DNA of 64,000 nt from Hepsetus odoe (GCA_017165825.1 CM029372.1:2114445-2178444), one strand, 5' to 3'. Positions 11,236-21,861 are shown, numbered from the stretch's first letter. The notes: generated by a model not told the origin, from the sequence alone. Numbers and translations are program-made.

Positions 11236-12808
11236 TGTTTTCAAAGTGTTCCTTTAATTGTTTTGAGCAGTGTATATAAAAAAGACTTTTGATCAATCCC
11301 TGTTTGCATTTGATTCCATGCATAAAAATCATATTTCCAAATCTTTAGTATATAAAACTTTTGAGCATCATTGGAATGTTTTTTGAAACATACAGCTATT
11401 CTAGTAGAATTTGAATATAATTATGTAAACATTGATCAAAATCTAATTTTAAGATGAAGGAAATAAAAAGCATTTCATTGGAGCCCTTTATTTGTTCCTT
11501 ATCTGTTTAAATCTGTTAAAGCTAATGACATTATGGGGTTCTTAACACTTTTCTATGAAAACATCTATTAAATCTTTTATTATATTTATTTATATATATT
11601 AAATCTATTAAAACAAGAAATGATGACACCAAATTATGGCAAGTCTATGTCAAGGTTATGTAGCAGGATCCACACAAAAAAAATTAAAGAAAACTTGTTA
11701 GAGTGCAAATGTCTTTTTTCGCCAAAATACTCTGGCAAATAATTCAGTCTAAAAAGTTCTTACAATCTTAAATGGGGCAGCAAGGGGAATCAAAATAATA
11801 CAGTAGCTGTAATACTAATGAATAAAATTGAATGTGAAGCTATATTTTGTCTCACATAAAATTATCAAATTCCAGACATTAAACAGTGATTTATAGCTAC
11901 TACTGTTTCACTCAGCCATGTGAAAGCAAGAGCAGGTGCAAATAGAATTTTGCAGTGTGCTCCAGCTGAAGGAGCACTTTGACCCAAAAATGGTTAGGTC
12001 ACAAAGGACAACAGGTGAAACAACCGGACAGGCACCAGTCAGCACCCTAACCGTCCCCCCACAACCTAGGTGGTGCTGCACTACGCAACTGTATGGGTTG
12101 CCTATGCTTAGAATCATCCCTGTTTAAGATAATATGCATAAGATAATTAACATTAAAATACAAATATTTATATAACAATTTATCAGCATCTTTGAAAAAC
12201 ACATTTACAGATGATTTCAGCATCGTATTAATGAGAATTCCTGGTGCTTCCTCCAAAAGAACGCACAGTTCTTAAGTGCGTGTTCCTCTCCTGTGCAACT
12301 GACAAAATAATTACATAAGCCATGCACCTATCCTGGCACCCTGTTCCCAACATGAATAATCTGTTCTCTCCCAGAATGAGGTTCTTAACACTATTTATAT
12401 CTTCATGTTGGTAGATAACTACAAAAGTAAACACTTTACACTAAGCACCTTGTCATGCATTATCTTGTCTAGTACTAACACACCTAACCGAACAATTAAA
12501 AAGAACCCTGATGAATGGGTCAGGTGTGAGTTTGTAGACCATGGTGTTACTAGGACTGGGACTGACACCCCCTGAGCTAACAGAGTAGTTCAACTGGAAC
12601 AACTGGCACCACAGGGTACCATAGGCAGGGTACGACATCCTACATTAACTTATATTTAATTTTTGCTACTGTTGTTTTAAAAACCTGAAGCTGTCATTAT
12701 CATTTTTTTCACAATTTTCCATTTTCTCTGCATCTCTTAGAATTAATCAGTATGTTTGGTATCACTCCCTTTGACTGGTAGTGTAGACTTCTTTTCTGAC
12801 TGGCTTTT
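11236..12808. other. No gene seen
   Basis: AT-rich non-coding sequence. Short open frames here resemble nothing I know. Confidence 0.4.
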
Positions 12809-12813
12809 GTTGC
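12809..12813. repeat. Target-site duplication, left (GTTGC)
   Basis: Five bases immediately before the 5' LTR, repeated exactly at 16505-16509 right after the 3' LTR. Five bases is the usual length for Ty3/gypsy-type integrases. Confidence 0.9.
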
Positions 12814-13124
12814 TGTCACAGATGAGGTGTTTTGTGCACGATAGAGGGCGCTCTGTTCTGACTGAACACACCTGAGCTAATGAAGGCACAGGTGTGTTTC
12901 ATTGGGGCTGACTATTTAAGCCCCGATGAGTCAGAACAGAGCGCGGCTCATTAGTTCTGTGGTGGTTTTGTGTTTGGGAATCTGGTGTTCTTGGTTTAGG
13001 CTGCAGTTCTCTTGTTTTAGTTAGGACTGCAGTCCTTGTTTCTTGTTTTGGAAGTATAGTTAAAGTTACGTTTCGAACTCCTGGCTCAGCATTGGCGTCC
13101 TCCCTGAACCCCACCACCGTTACA
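12814..13124 (+). repeat. 5' LTR
   Basis: It holds a TATA-like box (TATTTAAG, 12913-12920) and a likely transcript start near 12943 (GCGGCTCATT), 30 bases downstream. It lacks the AATAAA present in the 3' LTR because three bases are missing. It also has an extra block, AGTTAGGACTGCAGTCC, absent from the 3' LTR. Confidence 0.92.
12913..12952 (+). promoter_or_regulatory. LTR core promoter and predicted transcript start
   Basis: TATTTAAG at 12913-12920 is followed 30 bases later by GCGGCTCATT (12943-12952). The spacing fits a TATA-driven start. The same ten bases are the exact reverse complement of 13126-13135, directly after the LTR, which independently supports the start position. Confidence 0.6.
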
Positions 13125-13125
13125 G

Positions 13126-13135
13126 AATGAGCCGC
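13126..13135 (+). other. Putative self-complementary primer-binding site
   Basis: AATGAGCCGC, one base after the 5' LTR, is perfectly complementary to the predicted 5' end of the element's own RNA (12943-12952). I see no tRNA-type TGG start. Tf1 and sushi-type elements prime reverse transcription this way. The first ATG of the interior overlaps this site. Confidence 0.55.
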
Positions 13136-13498
13136 CAGTACCTGGACGTCGCGAGTCAGGAGTGCGAGCAAGAACGGGTGTTGCGCACAAACGCAGCCGT
13201 GATCAAGGGGACGTTAGAGTTGATTGGAACCTGGGAAACGAGGGTGCCGGCGTGCGTCGAGTCTGTTGACCTCTGTGAGGAATTGGAGGGCGAGGATTGG
13301 GTACGACGGACACCGGCAGCCACCGCCAGGGAGCTCAGGAAACGTCTGACACGGCTGAAGTCAAATATCCCGCTCGTCAGCCGCCTGGGTCCCGAGGTAG
13401 GCGCGGACTGGTTCAACTTCCTGCTGCAGAAGCTGGTCGCTCTAGCTGCGAACACACAGCGCTACCTCGACACGCTGAACCATGTTTTTTTTTTTTGA
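13127..13498 (+). CDS. Leading frame of the LTR element (gag position, unrecognised)
   Basis: A 123-codon frame starts at the ATG overlapping the primer site and ends at a TGA just after a run of 13 T. It is acidic then basic, with a helix-prone C-terminal half (around WFNFLLQKLVALAANTQRY). It sits where gag normally starts, but I recognise no gag, zinc-knuckle or other domain. The T-run is a likely slippage point. In other frames the sequence beyond stays open for a short arginine-rich stretch before stops, so a longer ancestral frame was probably broken here. No function is assigned. Confidence 0.45.
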   Translation: MSRQYLDVASQECEQERVLRTNAAVIKGTLELIGTWETRVPACVESVDLCEELEGEDWVRRTPAATARELRKRLTRLKSNIPLVSRLGPEVGADWFNFLLQKLVALAANTQRYLDTLNHVFFF

Positions 13499-13682
13499 AC
13501 CGTTGAACCGCGCGTGGAAGCAAGGCGCCACCCCCGCCGCAAGCAGCTCAACGTGGAGATTCAGCGCACGTCAGCCCGCGCGCCAGTAACCGCGATTCGC
13601 CAGCGGAGAAAGCGTTGCGCGCAGCTGATAGCGGGAACACGGCCAGCGCGAATCACAACAAGAGGTTGGTAGCAAACGCGCC

Positions 13683-15383
13683 TTGCCTTGCGAGGCAGTG
13701 GCAAAGAAGGTCGTTCCTGACACAGAGAGCTGGAGGACGGCAGAGTCCGCGTCCTGCATCGTGCAACTGGGGAGGTCGACCAAGAAAGCCCTTCACAGCA
13801 AGGAAAGCGGCATCAAGGAGTCGATCCATAAACCCAGCATCACTAAACCATCCGCTGCACAGCAAACCGAGAAGGAGCAGCTCCAGGTTAGTGGGAAGTT
13901 TAGAATGAAAGTTCGGGTTCAGATGAAAATTGAACATGAGGCTGCAGTAACCATTCAGGCACAGGTGAGGAAGCATTTGAGCAGAAAGTACTACCTGAAG
14001 CTACTGTGGGCAGCCAGGACTGTTCAGCAACATTACCGAGCTAACAAGATGATGAAGCAAGAAATTAAGTCTTTGAAGGAGAAAAAGATGGCTGCTGTTG
14101 TTCTGCAAGCCGCATTCCGAGGGATGAAGACCAGACAGACTCTGAAACAGAAGCACCAGGCTGCAACTGTGATACAAGGTGCTTACAGGGCTCACTGTGC
14201 TCGGACGCGATATTTATGCATCAAGTATGCTGCTATTGCCATCCAGCTTAGGCATCGCTCCACACTTGAGGCCAGAAAGCAGAGGGAGGAATTCTTGAAA
14301 TTGTGCTCTGCTGCCATGTTCCTGCAAGCCTGCTTCAGAGGTCAGAGGGTCAGAAGGGAGGTGATCCTGCAACATCAGGCAGCTTCCCTGATTCAGGCTG
14401 CGTTCAGAGGACACCGGGAGGTAGTTAAGTACCAGGCCATAAGGGTGTCAGCCATCATTCAAAGACATTTTAGGTCCTACACTAAGGGTAAATTTGAGCA
14501 AGAGAGATTCCAGGTATTGAGAAGGTCAGTGATATGCATCCAGGCAGCTTATAGGGGTTTTTCTGTTCGAAAGAATGTTGCTGCAATGCACAAAGCTGCC
14601 ACCATGATTCAGGCTGTAGTAAGAATGCACCAGCAAAGATTGGTTTTCAAGAAGCAGTGCTGGGCAGCAAGTGTTCTTCAGAGGAGGTTCAGAAGGTGGA
14701 AGCTTGGGCATCAACAAAAGCAGAGGTATCAGCTGTTCAGACATGCTGCAATTTGCTTGCAAAAGTCATTCAGAGGAAAGCAGGCAAGGGATCTGGCCAA
14801 ACGGATCAGAGCTGCAAAGACAATCCAATCTCACCTCAGAGATGAACAAATCAGCTACATGAATGTTCAGATCACTGAACAGGAGGAGTTGCTGACAGAG
14901 CTCTACCAGCAGCTGATGACGAAAGAAGCCTCGATGCTACAGGTGAATGCCTTGGTCACGAATGAAGGGTTGAAACGCAAGGAAAGGATCACCTATCTGC
15001 TTCCTCAGCTGGAGAGGACCAAAGGACTCTTGTCCAGTTGCCAAAGGGAGATCAAGACTATATGGAAACTGAAGGAGAAGCTCTGGCTCAAGACAAAGGT
15101 GAGCTTCACAAAGAGTGCGAAATTCAGAGAAGAGAGAGAAGTCTCTAGAATAAAGCTGCAAGCTGTGACTGCTGTCCAAAGAGAAAAGCTGGAGAGAACG
15201 GATGAACAGAGGGGCCAAACTGTATGCCAGACAACGAGGAGAGTTGAGACTCCAACCATTCAGAAGAAGCTGGAAGCTAAAATAGCCACTATGGAGGAAC
15301 AACTGAATCAGACCAGAGCAGAGCTGAGATGGGTGCAAGACCGCAACGTTGCTCTGCAGGCTGAACTGAGAAGCCCAAAGTGA
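13683..15383 (+). CDS. ASPM-like IQ-motif array plus coiled coil, captured inside an LTR element
   Basis: A 566-codon frame. Residues 1-80 are low-complexity and Ser/Lys-rich. From about residue 83 to 380 there are some 13 IQ-like units such as AAVVLQAAFRGMKTRQ, AASLIQAAFRGHREV and AAICLQKSFRGKQARD. Their spacing is mostly 23 residues with some 27, the repeat rhythm I associate with ASPM, the spindle-pole protein whose IQ motifs bind calmodulin and light chains. From about 385 to the end it is heptad-like coiled coil (EEQLNQTRAELRWVQDRN), which is not what follows the IQ array in ASPM. A one-base shift near 15380 appears to cut off further coiled coil. No calponin-homology or ARM domain is present. 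Whether it is translated is unknown. An unrelated IQ protein is less likely given the spacing. Confidence 0.75.
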   Translation: MPCEAVAKKVVPDTESWRTAESASCIVQLGRSTKKALHSKESGIKESIHKPSITKPSAAQQTEKEQLQVSGKFRMKVRVQMKIEHEAAVTIQAQVRKHLSRKYYLKLLWAARTVQQHYRANKMMKQEIKSLKEKKMAAVVLQAAFRGMKTRQTLKQKHQAATVIQGAYRAHCARTRYLCIKYAAIAIQLRHRSTLEARKQREEFLKLCSAAMFLQACFRGQRVRREVILQHQAASLIQAAFRGHREVVKYQAIRVSAIIQRHFRSYTKGKFEQERFQVLRRSVICIQAAYRGFSVRKNVAAMHKAATMIQAVVRMHQQRLVFKKQCWAASVLQRRFRRWKLGHQQKQRYQLFRHAAICLQKSFRGKQARDLAKRIRAAKTIQSHLRDEQISYMNVQITEQEELLTELYQQLMTKEASMLQVNALVTNEGLKRKERITYLLPQLERTKGLLSSCQREIKTIWKLKEKLWLKTKVSFTKSAKFREEREVSRIKLQAVTAVQREKLERTDEQRGQTVCQTTRRVETPTIQKKLEAKIATMEEQLNQTRAELRWVQDRNVALQAELRSPK

Positions 15384-16182
15384 GGCTAGTAAGCTCAGCG
15401 AGCTGGAGAAGCAGGTCAGGGGTATGGAAGCAAGATTGGCGATCTTCGAATCTCGACTCACTCCACAGACACCAGTGCATGCTGGGACCCTGGTGGTTAA
15501 AGCCAGAGCGGAGCAGCTGAAGAACAGTCTGATGGAGAAGCAGGGAAAGATTCCAGAGATTGACCAGCTGCATGATGACTCCCTACATTTAGTTCACCCT
15601 CACAATGCAGCAGGCTCAGAACAAGGTGGCTTGTGGAGGAGATGTGAAACTTCTCATAGTGGAACCAGGAGCTGGGACGTTGCCTAACGGGGCTCCAAGC
15701 AGCAGGGGAATATGATCAAGAAGAGGAAGGAGCCTAAAGACATCAGCAATGACCTGTCTCAGTTCAAGAAAGCGAACGACAGCTTCCGCACTGTAGATTC
15801 TGTGATGAGACGTGAAGAACAAGGATGGCAGGGGTTGGAAACAGAGTTCGGACTATGTGAGAGAGACTTCCTCTTTGAACCCTTTAAAATCTGTGTTTAG
15901 CTCTCTTTCAAGTTCCACCAAGGCGAGGCGTTCCACTGAATCGGGCGATTCCTCCAGTGACTCTAGGGTCAAGTCCAGGCAACAGTTAAAGAAGTGGACT
16001 GAACTTCTAGGATTCCCCTCGCCACCTCCAGTGCCTGGACATGGCTGGTCAGGGGTCCTTTGTATAGAACTTGTTTTGTGGACCTGACCATATGCCCCTA
16101 AAAGAGACTTTTGTAGAGTGTTTTTTGTTCTTGACCTCCCCCCAGGTGTTCGCCTATGTTTTTGCGCTTCGGGAGCCGCGCC
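15384..16182 (+). pseudogene. Frameshifted continuation of the coiled-coil cargo and 3' untranslated part
   Basis: Right after the TGA, frame 1 (from 15382) continues with SKLSELEKQVRGMEARLAIF and then RAEQLKNSLMEKQGK, so the coiled coil goes on past a single-base frameshift. Further pieces in other frames include SNDLSQFKKANDSFRTVDSV (about 15745-15805) and a serine-rich SSDSRVKSRQQLKKW segment (about 15950). I cannot identify the source protein. The last 150 bases before the polypurine tract look non-coding. Confidence 0.55.
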
Positions 16183-16198
16183 TTTTGGGGGGGGATTC
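16183..16198 (+). other. Polypurine tract of the LTR element
   Basis: Eight consecutive G followed by ATTC directly before the 3' LTR, the usual priming site for plus-strand DNA synthesis. Confidence 0.75.
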
Positions 16199-16504
16199 TG
16201 TCACAGATGAGGTGTTTTGTGCACGAGAGAGGGCGCTCTGTTCTGATTGAACACACCTGAGCTAATGAAGGCACAGGTGTGTTTCATTGGGGCTGACTAT
16301 TTAAGCCCCGATGAGTCAGAACAGAGCGCGGCTCATTAGTTAGGCTTAGCCTACACTCTGTGGTGGTTTTGTGTTTGGGAATCTGGTGTTCTTGGTTTAG
16401 GCTGCAGTTCTCTTGTTTCTTGTTTTGGAAGTATAGTTAATAAAGTTACGTTTCGAACTCCTGGCTCAGCGTTGGCGTCCTCCCTGAACCCCGCCTCCGT
16501 TACA
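16199..16504 (+). repeat. 3' LTR
   Basis: Matches 12814-13124 with about six substitutions. It has TATA-like TATTTAAG at 16298-16305 and a polyadenylation signal AATAAA at 16439-16444. It is followed directly by the duplicated GTTGC. Confidence 0.92.
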
Positions 16505-16509
16505 GTTGC
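16505..16509. repeat. Target-site duplication, right (GTTGC)
   Basis: Exact repeat of 12809-12813. Confidence 0.9.
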
Positions 16510-17279
16510 ACCTCTGTTTAAAAGCAGTTTAGGCTGAAACACTCCATACAACTGTGTACAAATGTTGATTTTCATGATATCACCAAAAGAGAGGAAAAAG
16601 CTGAGATTCTGTAGATTAGTTGCAATCAATAAAATGGGGGAAACATATTTTTCAACACTTTAGCAGTATTACAACAGCATAGTGCATATTTATCATATTT
16701 TTTTTATTTCAAAAAGTGAAAATAGTCTGCTTCTCATGAATCTGGGCTCTTAAAAGTCACATGTGCCTAAAAGAACTCTTTGGCCCATAATTTTATTCCT
16801 GGATTATTATGTGATTTTCAAACCGGTGCTGAAATAGATGTATAAAATGTTTTATTGGATTTTAGTAGATTAAGCACTGAGGAAATTCTAAACAACTGAG
16901 AGAGTGAGAAATGTTCCAGCCATGGAGGATGTTTTGACCATTTATAGGTTCAATTAATGTAGGGTATGTGCATAAGGACAAAAAAGCACTGTACACTCTC
17001 AGCACTCTTGCATGCTGAGCTATTGTTCAACGTCTCATATATTAGTTTGAATAAACGTCTACACAGATGGAGTGTAGCAACAAGGAAAAACATGATGAAG
17101 ATAACCCTGAAGATTCACTGAAATACATCTTATCTGATAGAGCCAGACTCTAATGACCAGATGACCATGACCATGACCAGACTCTAATGGACGCTTTTAT
17201 TGTAACTCATACTTTACCACAACTCATAACTAAACTGATTAATTCATAGTATGCACTTTCTGTTTCTTCTCCTTTTCAA
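16510..17279. other. No gene seen
   Basis: AT-rich non-coding sequence. A small imperfect tandem of ATGACCATGACCAGACTCTA sits near 17155-17190. Confidence 0.4.
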
Positions 17280-17473
17280 TTATCCTGTGTAGACCAGAAG
17301 AGGATCGGTTCCCGTTTTGAGTCTTGGTTCCTCCCAAGGCTTCTTCCTCAAGTTTTAGGGAGTTTTTCCTCTGTTGCCCTCAGCTTACTCACTTGGGGCT
17401 TGAACCCAGATTTTGTAAAGCTGCTTTGTGACAATTTTATATAAAAGCACTATATAAATAAAACTGACTTGAT
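17280..17473 (+). repeat. Interspersed repeat with TTGACTTGA tail
   Basis: Same family as 7342-7548: GACCAGAAGAGGATCGGTTC, GGGAGTTTTTCCTCTGTTGC, TGTAAAGCTGCTTTGTGACA and the CACTATATAAATAAA tail. Confidence 0.75.
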
Positions 17474-18274
17474 AATTTTCATTGATTGCATTAAAAATGA
17501 TGTGACCTTTGACTATTTAGCAAATGAAAGATTTTTCCTAAGCATATCTTCAAAAACATTATTCATTCCTTTTGGTGGATATTTGGAGTGGAAGGTGGTC
17601 TGTTTGCTGTTTTAATGAAGAAAAAAGTTTGAAAGCTTTATAACTGAGATTTGTCCTGTATCATTAAAGACTGCTAGTAGGTTATATTACCCTGGGTAGT
17701 GTAGGTAGGGAACACTGATGGATGATGATAATACCATGAATTCTGTAAATACTAAAGGGCTGAGTAATACATGGCTTCACTAATTTGCAAAATTAATATA
17801 ATGTTAAAACTAAGCCCCTTTAGGAACCTGTTTTTAAAGTGCATTTATACATAACTAGTCAGCTTTACTTGCCTAGGATTCCTTCTCTTTTCCATGCTCA
17901 CAGCAGAGGGAGACAAACTGACAGTGCTTGTTTGGAGGGGAGGCTTCATAAAAAGTTACATAGAAAGTTACATACATAAATATAAATTTTATGTGTAATA
18001 TTTGTTAACTGTTTTAATATTATGGTGATATCAGAATAACTAGATAATTAATGTGATATTTCATACCAGACCATATCAAATTTAATTGTAAGTGCTTAAT
18101 AGAAATGACATTAGTTATGGCATTAAGTTTACAGAAGGAAGCTCACATTATATTTTAAACTTGTTTTAACTTGTTTTTGTACCCAGTTTTATACAGCCAG
18201 TCCAGCAGTGCTGAATGTCTGAACAGTTTGATGTAAATTCAAAACAAATGTAAAGTTTTGCAAATTTTCAATCT
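17474..18274. other. No gene seen
   Basis: AT-rich sequence without recognisable coding or RNA features. Confidence 0.4.
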
Positions 18275-18520
18275 GAAAGTGAAAGTGTCTATTTGTCATT
18301 GCGAAGCACAGCACACAATAAACCACAACAAAATGCATTCTCTGCATTTAACCCAATCATACCATACAGCAGGAGGCAGCCATGACCAGCTCCTAGGGAA
18401 CAGGGACTGAGACGTCACCTTGCTCAAGGTTACCTCAGGGCAACCTACTGGTCTGGTATTTAAACCCATGACCTTCTGATTCTGGGGCTTAGTCCCTAAA
18501 CACTAGGCCACCACTTCCTA
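18275..18520 (-). repeat. SINE family B copy
   Basis: Minus-strand copy with GAAAGTGAAAGTG tail, AGCAGGAGGCAGCCATGACC core, ACCTTGCTCAAGGTTACC, and a head complement ending CTAAACACTAGGCCACCAC. Confidence 0.75.
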
Positions 18521-19855
18521 AGATAAAGAAGTGAGTTCCCTGTTCCCTGTGAGATACTGTCCACTAGACTATTGAGGACCACGGACCAGTCTGTACTGTA
18601 CATAGTTAACTGCATTAGTTATGTCACATGTCATTTAAGGCAATAAAATGAAACCAATCAAACCTTTATTGCATCCTGTACTAAACTTAACTGCTCCAAA
18701 GTTGACACACTTCTAAAATATCAATGGACCTTCTAGATTGCTAATATGGACATGATAACAGCTAGAAAGTAACACTAGCTATACAGTAAGCTCTTTGGGT
18801 GTAAAACATTATATTACTGTTCAGATCCTGATAGAGTGATGTAATCAAAACTGTTTTTTAAGAGGTGGGCAGACATTGTTAAGTATTGATGGAAGATTAT
18901 GAAAAGCAATGCATTGTGTCTTTTAAAATGGCATGATGAGATGAATTGCATTTAATATGACCCTTTTTTTTATTACATTAAATGAACACTCAAAATTTAA
19001 ATCTCATTATTGGAGAAATATGACCAGATGTCTATGGTTGATATAGTCAGTCTGCCACAATAATAATAAAAAAAAACAAAAAAAAAAACATTGCAAACGT
19101 TTTCACTTTTAACAATATGAAGCTCATCATCCAGATTTTGGTCATCTTTTCTTCTCCAGTATCAGTCTATATTGCTGGCAGGGGGAACCATTTGGTGGTG
19201 TTTAGTCACCAGTGCCCAGTCTTAGATTACTGATGGCATTTCACAATGGCATTTAAACAATAGGGAGGAAAATAATGACTTTTCTGAGGATGAAAGAAGA
19301 GAGTAAGGGAAGGAACTGAATAATAGGGAGGGTGAAGGAGTGTTTTGGAGGTCATGAATTGGATTGGAGAAGTACAAATATGATCAATGTTTTTGAAGGA
19401 AGCACTCCCTTGTGATTAGCAACCCATTTAATTTACCTTGCTGCAGGAGATGGCATTTTATTTTTAGCTTTTGTAATATCAGAGTGTTTCCTCTGTTTCA
19501 GGGTGTGTGTGCATGCATGTGTGTGTGTGAGTGTGAGATTGTATGTGTGTGAGAATGCCTTCTTGCTGTAAGGTGGACATTTGAGACTTGCACTTTAATA
19601 CATGTAATGAAAAAAGCACATTGAAGTGCAGTGTAGCATTGCTTCTTTAAATAAAAGATACCCCCTTGGTCTTTATTGTGTCTCTTGGGTTTTTGGGGAG
19701 ATTTAGAGATTTTCAATAACCATCAAATAACAACCATTGTGCTTTTGGATATTTAAGACCATATAAGACCATGGTTGCTAAATACCACAGAGTATTCTGT
19801 CCACTGGTGCTACATATCAGAAGTTATTTAAAGTGTTTGAGTGAATCTGTGATTA
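18521..19855. other. No gene seen
   Basis: AT-rich sequence with a short T(G)n/(GA) purine-pyrimidine stretch near 19500-19555. No coding exon recognised. Confidence 0.4.
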
Positions 19856-20545
19856 TCCATCTTCTACAGAGGAACCATCGAGAGCATCCTGAGCAGCTGC
19901 ATTACTGCCTGATACAGGAACTGCAATGTCTCACACCGCAAGTCCCTACAACGGGGAGCGAGAACAGCTGAGAAGATCATCGGTGTCTCTCTGCCTTCTG
20001 TACAGGACATCTTCACCACTTGTTGCATCCGCAAAGCAACCAGCATTGTGGATAATCCCTCCCACCCATCCCACACTCTCTTCACCTTCCTGCCATCTGG
20101 GAAAAGTTTCTGCAGCATACGGGCCTCCACTACCAGGATGGGAAATAGCTTCTTCCCCCTGGCCATCAGACTCTTAAACTGCTAATATCTTCACACTTAT
20201 TACTCATCTATCTATCAATTAACTATTTATTTATTATTGCATATCCACACTTTACTCATAATGCTGCTCTGTTACACTTTATTGCTCCGTTACACTTGTT
20301 ACACTGCCCAACAACCTGGGCTGCTTTGTTCAATAACACTGCAGCCGTCTGATGGATAAAAGTACTGTCTGCTGTGCTGTCTGTTGTCTGCACTTGTTGC
20401 CTTGTCTTGTCTTATGTTGTGTCTTGTGTCTTATATCGTCTTGTGTGTAGCACCAGGGTCCTGGAGGAACGTTATTTTGTTTCACTATGTACTGTGTATA
20501 TGGCTGAAATGACAATAAAATCCTACTTGACTACTTGACTTGACT
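19856..20545 (+). mobile_element. LINE 3' end (RT C-terminus and tail)
   Basis: The plus-strand frames spell the C-terminal end typical of teleost L2/Rex1-type LINEs: ESILSSCITAW, AEKIIGVSLPSVQDI, the DNPSHPSHTLFTFLPSGK segment and GNSFFPLAIRLLN before a stop near 20183. A 3' UTR follows, ending AATGACAATAAAATCC and then ACTTGACT units. One frameshift is visible near 19970. It is 5' truncated and inactive. Confidence 0.75.
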
Positions 20546-21549
20546 ATTATTTGTGCCCATCGGCCAACACCTAATTGCTCAATAATGTTCTTGCATAGTG
20601 TTTTTTTCTTTCTCTACTCCCAAAACAAACAAAAAAATCTTTTAAAAAGTATTTATTAAATAATAGTTAAGGCAATGATCCTATTTAAAACACACAAATA
20701 AAAACAGAAATACGCATTTAAGGTTAAACAGTTCACCTCTAAGACAGAAAACCTAATGTCAATGGTTTTTCTAAGCAACAGTTCTTTGTAAACAGTGAAT
20801 GTCACTAACACCAGTCTTCCTTCTTCAACTATTCCTGACCTCATTCAAGAGACATGAAGCTGGCATTTGAAATGACCTTTTTTTCTTTTTTTTTTAGATG
20901 AAGCCAAACCGTATTTAACAAACTAACACATTTAGAAAGGACTAACCAGAAATTTGTACATTCTAACAAAGCCCCGTGTTTGTCTTCTGCACTGTTAAAA
21001 AGCAAAATGGTTGTATACCATACTGAAAATGTCCTCTTGCCTTTTTTTTGGCTCAGAACCATTCAAGAATGAATGTTATTTTTTATATAAATGGCTAGTA
21101 GGTGTACACAGGTGTTTTTGGTTATTTTCTATCAGTGCCTGGGAATCACACATATAATTAGAATTCCATAACCCATCAGGTGGTAAATCAAGAATGGCAT
21201 TTATTGCCAAATGCAATAAAGTCTATGTGTGCCCTTGACTGGTATTGATCCAAAGTAACATTTAATCTTGCTTAGCTTCCCTCATTTACATCTCATACAC
21301 TGAACACACAGGGCATTGCAACTGTTTGGTGTATAAGACATGAAACTATTCTATTGAACAACTATTCTATTCAATTGAACAATGAGAAATCTTTTCATTA
21401 CAATTATAAAATTGCACAGATCTGCCAGCGGGAACCTTGTATTCCTGTTCCAGCAGAGGGAGTTTCAGATGGGGACGTGTTAATGCTTTCCTGGTTATAC
21501 ATCCACCATGCTCCCCCCCCCCCGCCCCAAAACATCCCTGCTGAAGAGA
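20546..21549. other. No gene seen
   Basis: AT-rich spacer upstream of the tetraspanin gene. No coding feature recognised. Confidence 0.4.
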
Positions 21550-21556
21550 TATAAAG
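21550..21556 (+). promoter_or_regulatory. Possible TATA box of the tetraspanin gene
   Basis: TATAAAG lies about 350 bases before the probable start codon at 21907, with no intron signal needed between them. Position and sequence are the only support. Confidence 0.35.
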
Positions 21557-21861
21557 AGGCAGCTACAGGACTGGATACAATATTTGCTGCAGTGGCACGG
21601 AGGATTCGCCAGCAAGCAAGTGGAATAAATTTTGGAAATAAACAGCTATATACTGTCAAGTGCAAGGTGTAGCTGTGAACGAAGATAAGCCTGCCATGTG
21701 TAGCCTCGCTGTGGACAATTTATAGTGAAGAGAGGGCTTTTGTGTTGAGAGGGTGCATGGCCAAGGTTGATGGCTAGCTATAAAGAACGAGGGAGAGGGC
21801 AGTAAAAGGGGTGTTAGTAGAGACTGCTAAACAAAGAAAACAGACCAAAGGGGAGGAGTAA

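Larger units (their letters stand above)
12814..16504 (+). mobile_element. Complete non-autonomous LTR retrotransposon carrying ASPM-like IQ cargo
   Basis: Two LTRs (311 and 306 bases) begin TGTCACAGATGAGG and end CCGTTACA. They are flanked by the 5-base duplication GTTGC. A polypurine tract (run of eight G then ATTC, 16183-16198) abuts the 3' LTR. A primer site at 13126-13135 is complementary to the predicted transcript start in R. The LTRs differ by about six substitutions and three small indels, so the insertion is fairly recent. The 3.07-kb interior has a short leading frame, an IQ-motif frame and coiled-coil remnants. I see no protease, reverse transcriptase, RNase H or integrase, so it must depend on a related autonomous element. 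Read as established: LTR anatomy. Inferred: Tf1/sushi-like self-priming and host-gene capture. Confidence 0.92.

Noticed and set aside
14937..15573. Minus-strand 174-codon leucine/serine-rich frame
   Set aside because: It is the antisense shadow of the coiled-coil cargo frame.
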